Source: Planctomycetota bacterium
GTDB taxonomy: Bacteria > Planctomycetota > Planctomycetia > Pirellulales > PLA5
Assembly (NCBI GenBank): GCA_003576845.1
Contig: QEVJ01000062.1
Coordinates: 1-32,371, forward strand
Reading direction: 5' to 3'
Length of the DNA: 32,371 bases
The notes beneath the pieces were generated by a model. That model had not been told where the DNA came from. It did no database searches and saw only the letters and a list, made by a program, of their open reading frames with translations. The position numbers and the translations under genes are program-made. Within the stretch, counting starts at the first letter, position 1. Each line of letters opens with the position of its first letter. Shown here in pieces: positions 31,770-32,371 of this stretch.

Positions 31770-32371
31770 AGTGCGCCTCGCCTAAAGTTACGGGTAAAGT
31801 CGGCGGAGGCGGATTCGGGCGTCGGCGGTGGTGAATCGCCAGCGGACCGTGCAGTGGTTTTGGTTACGATCGTCTTCCCACGCCTTGAGTTCGGATTGTA
31901 GCTTTGCTACGGTGTCGAGGCGAGCATCGAGGCATTGTCGCGAGAGCACACTCAGTTCCGTCTCCGCGGTATTCAGCCAACTTCCGGTGCGTGGCGTATG
32001 AACCAGCGACAATCGCCCCGCAAGGCGACGCGCGTGTTCGGCGGGAAATGCTTCGAATTGTCGCACACCCACTTCACGCGCTTCGCGTCAGGGTAATCTT
32101 CTTCCAGCGACCGCCGCACCTGCTCTGCCCAGTCGACGCGAGTCCGGCTGTCGCAGGCTTCCACGCGACGCCAGCCGCGAATTGGATCGACAAACATGAA
32201 GATCGCCTGCGTGCCACGCCGCTCGTAATGATAGTCTTCGCGCACTCCGCGACCGGGCTGTATGGAATGCAGGGTTGCTCGTTCGTCAGCAACTGCTTGC
32301 TCGCTTCATCCATGCAGATCAACGGCTCTTCTTCGCTGTGCTCTTCCGTATACAGATCGAGAACTTCTTCC
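31770..32371 (-). mobile_element. Remnant of an IS630-type insertion sequence (truncated by the window edge)
   Basis: The inner end lies near 31770, just after a TA in TACTAG. The sequence GTGCGCCTCGCCTAAAGTTA there is what I would expect of the terminal repeat of this IS type, but the other end is outside the window, so the match cannot be checked. TA duplication on insertion is typical of IS630. The element stands 20 bases after the flavin oxidoreductase stop, so that gene is not interrupted. Confidence 0.7.
31788..32371 (-). pseudogene. IS630-family DDE transposase, frameshifted and partial
   Basis: Three pieces in three frames make one transposase. Near 32290-32371 the frame reads LICMDEASKQLL with the first catalytic Asp. 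It shifts by an indel around 32255-32262 into REDYHYERRGTQAIFMF and on to KRVKWVCDN, holding the second Asp (frame to 31973). After CDN a deletion of about ten codons joins it to EAFPAEHARRLAG in the next frame (31788-32072), which continues HTPRTGSWLNTAETELSVLSRQ with the catalytic Glu. It ends WRFTTADARIRLRRLYP, the normal family C-terminus. Two frameshifts and the loss of the LNTH-type segment mean it cannot be active. The N-terminal DNA-binding part lies beyond the window. Confidence 0.88.

Noticed and set aside
1-32371. tRNA, rRNA, riboswitch or attachment site
   Set aside because: I looked for clover-leaf-like runs, CCA ends and tRNA-flanked integrase signs in the intergenic gaps and saw none.

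Overview
The window is a chromosomal segment of a high-GC bacterium. I infer a planctomycete, probably near the Pirellulales, from the flagellar gene order, a secreted protein and a TPR lipoprotein of the kind common there, GC-rich coding with GTG starts, and many short non-coding repeats. Taxonomy is inference; no rRNA or marker gene is present.

The core is a nearly continuous minus-strand flagellar cluster from about 22377 down to 4178. In transcription order it reads flgB, flgC, fliE, fliF, fliG, fliH, fliI, fliJ, a MotE-like coiled-coil gene, fliK, flgD, flgE, fliL, fliN, fliO, fliP, fliQ, fliR, flhB. It encodes the rod start, MS ring, switch parts, export ATPase complex, hook and hook cap, and the export gate. 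fliM, flhA and flhF are absent. A near-consensus sigma-54 promoter (22427-22442) lies just before flgB, inside an inverted repeat.

Upstream on the same strand is a tightly coupled set: a large membrane-anchored TPR protein, a small FlgN-like coiled-coil protein, a soluble histidine kinase, and a sigma-54 activator with an intact GAFTGA motif. The last two resemble FlrB/FlrC (FleS/FleR), so this pair probably switches on the flgB promoter. Further upstream is undecaprenyl-diphosphatase (uppP).

Left flank, plus strand: a partial multi-pass membrane protein, an aldose-1-epimerase-like protein, a small exported protein and a TPR lipoprotein that converges on flhB. Right flank, plus strand: a D-2-hydroxyacid dehydrogenase and an old-yellow-enzyme-family oxidoreductase. 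The window ends in a decayed IS630-type transposase.

The most unusual features are: (1) many unrelated short arrays that all have a 7-base period and sit in intergenic gaps, one pair forming a perfect 28-bp inverted repeat that absorbs the fliR stop codon; (2) a FliG whose torque-helix charges are missing; (3) a FliN carrying two copies of the FliM-type CheY-binding peptide while fliM is missing from its usual place; (4) an 831-residue hook protein with a duplicated inserted domain.
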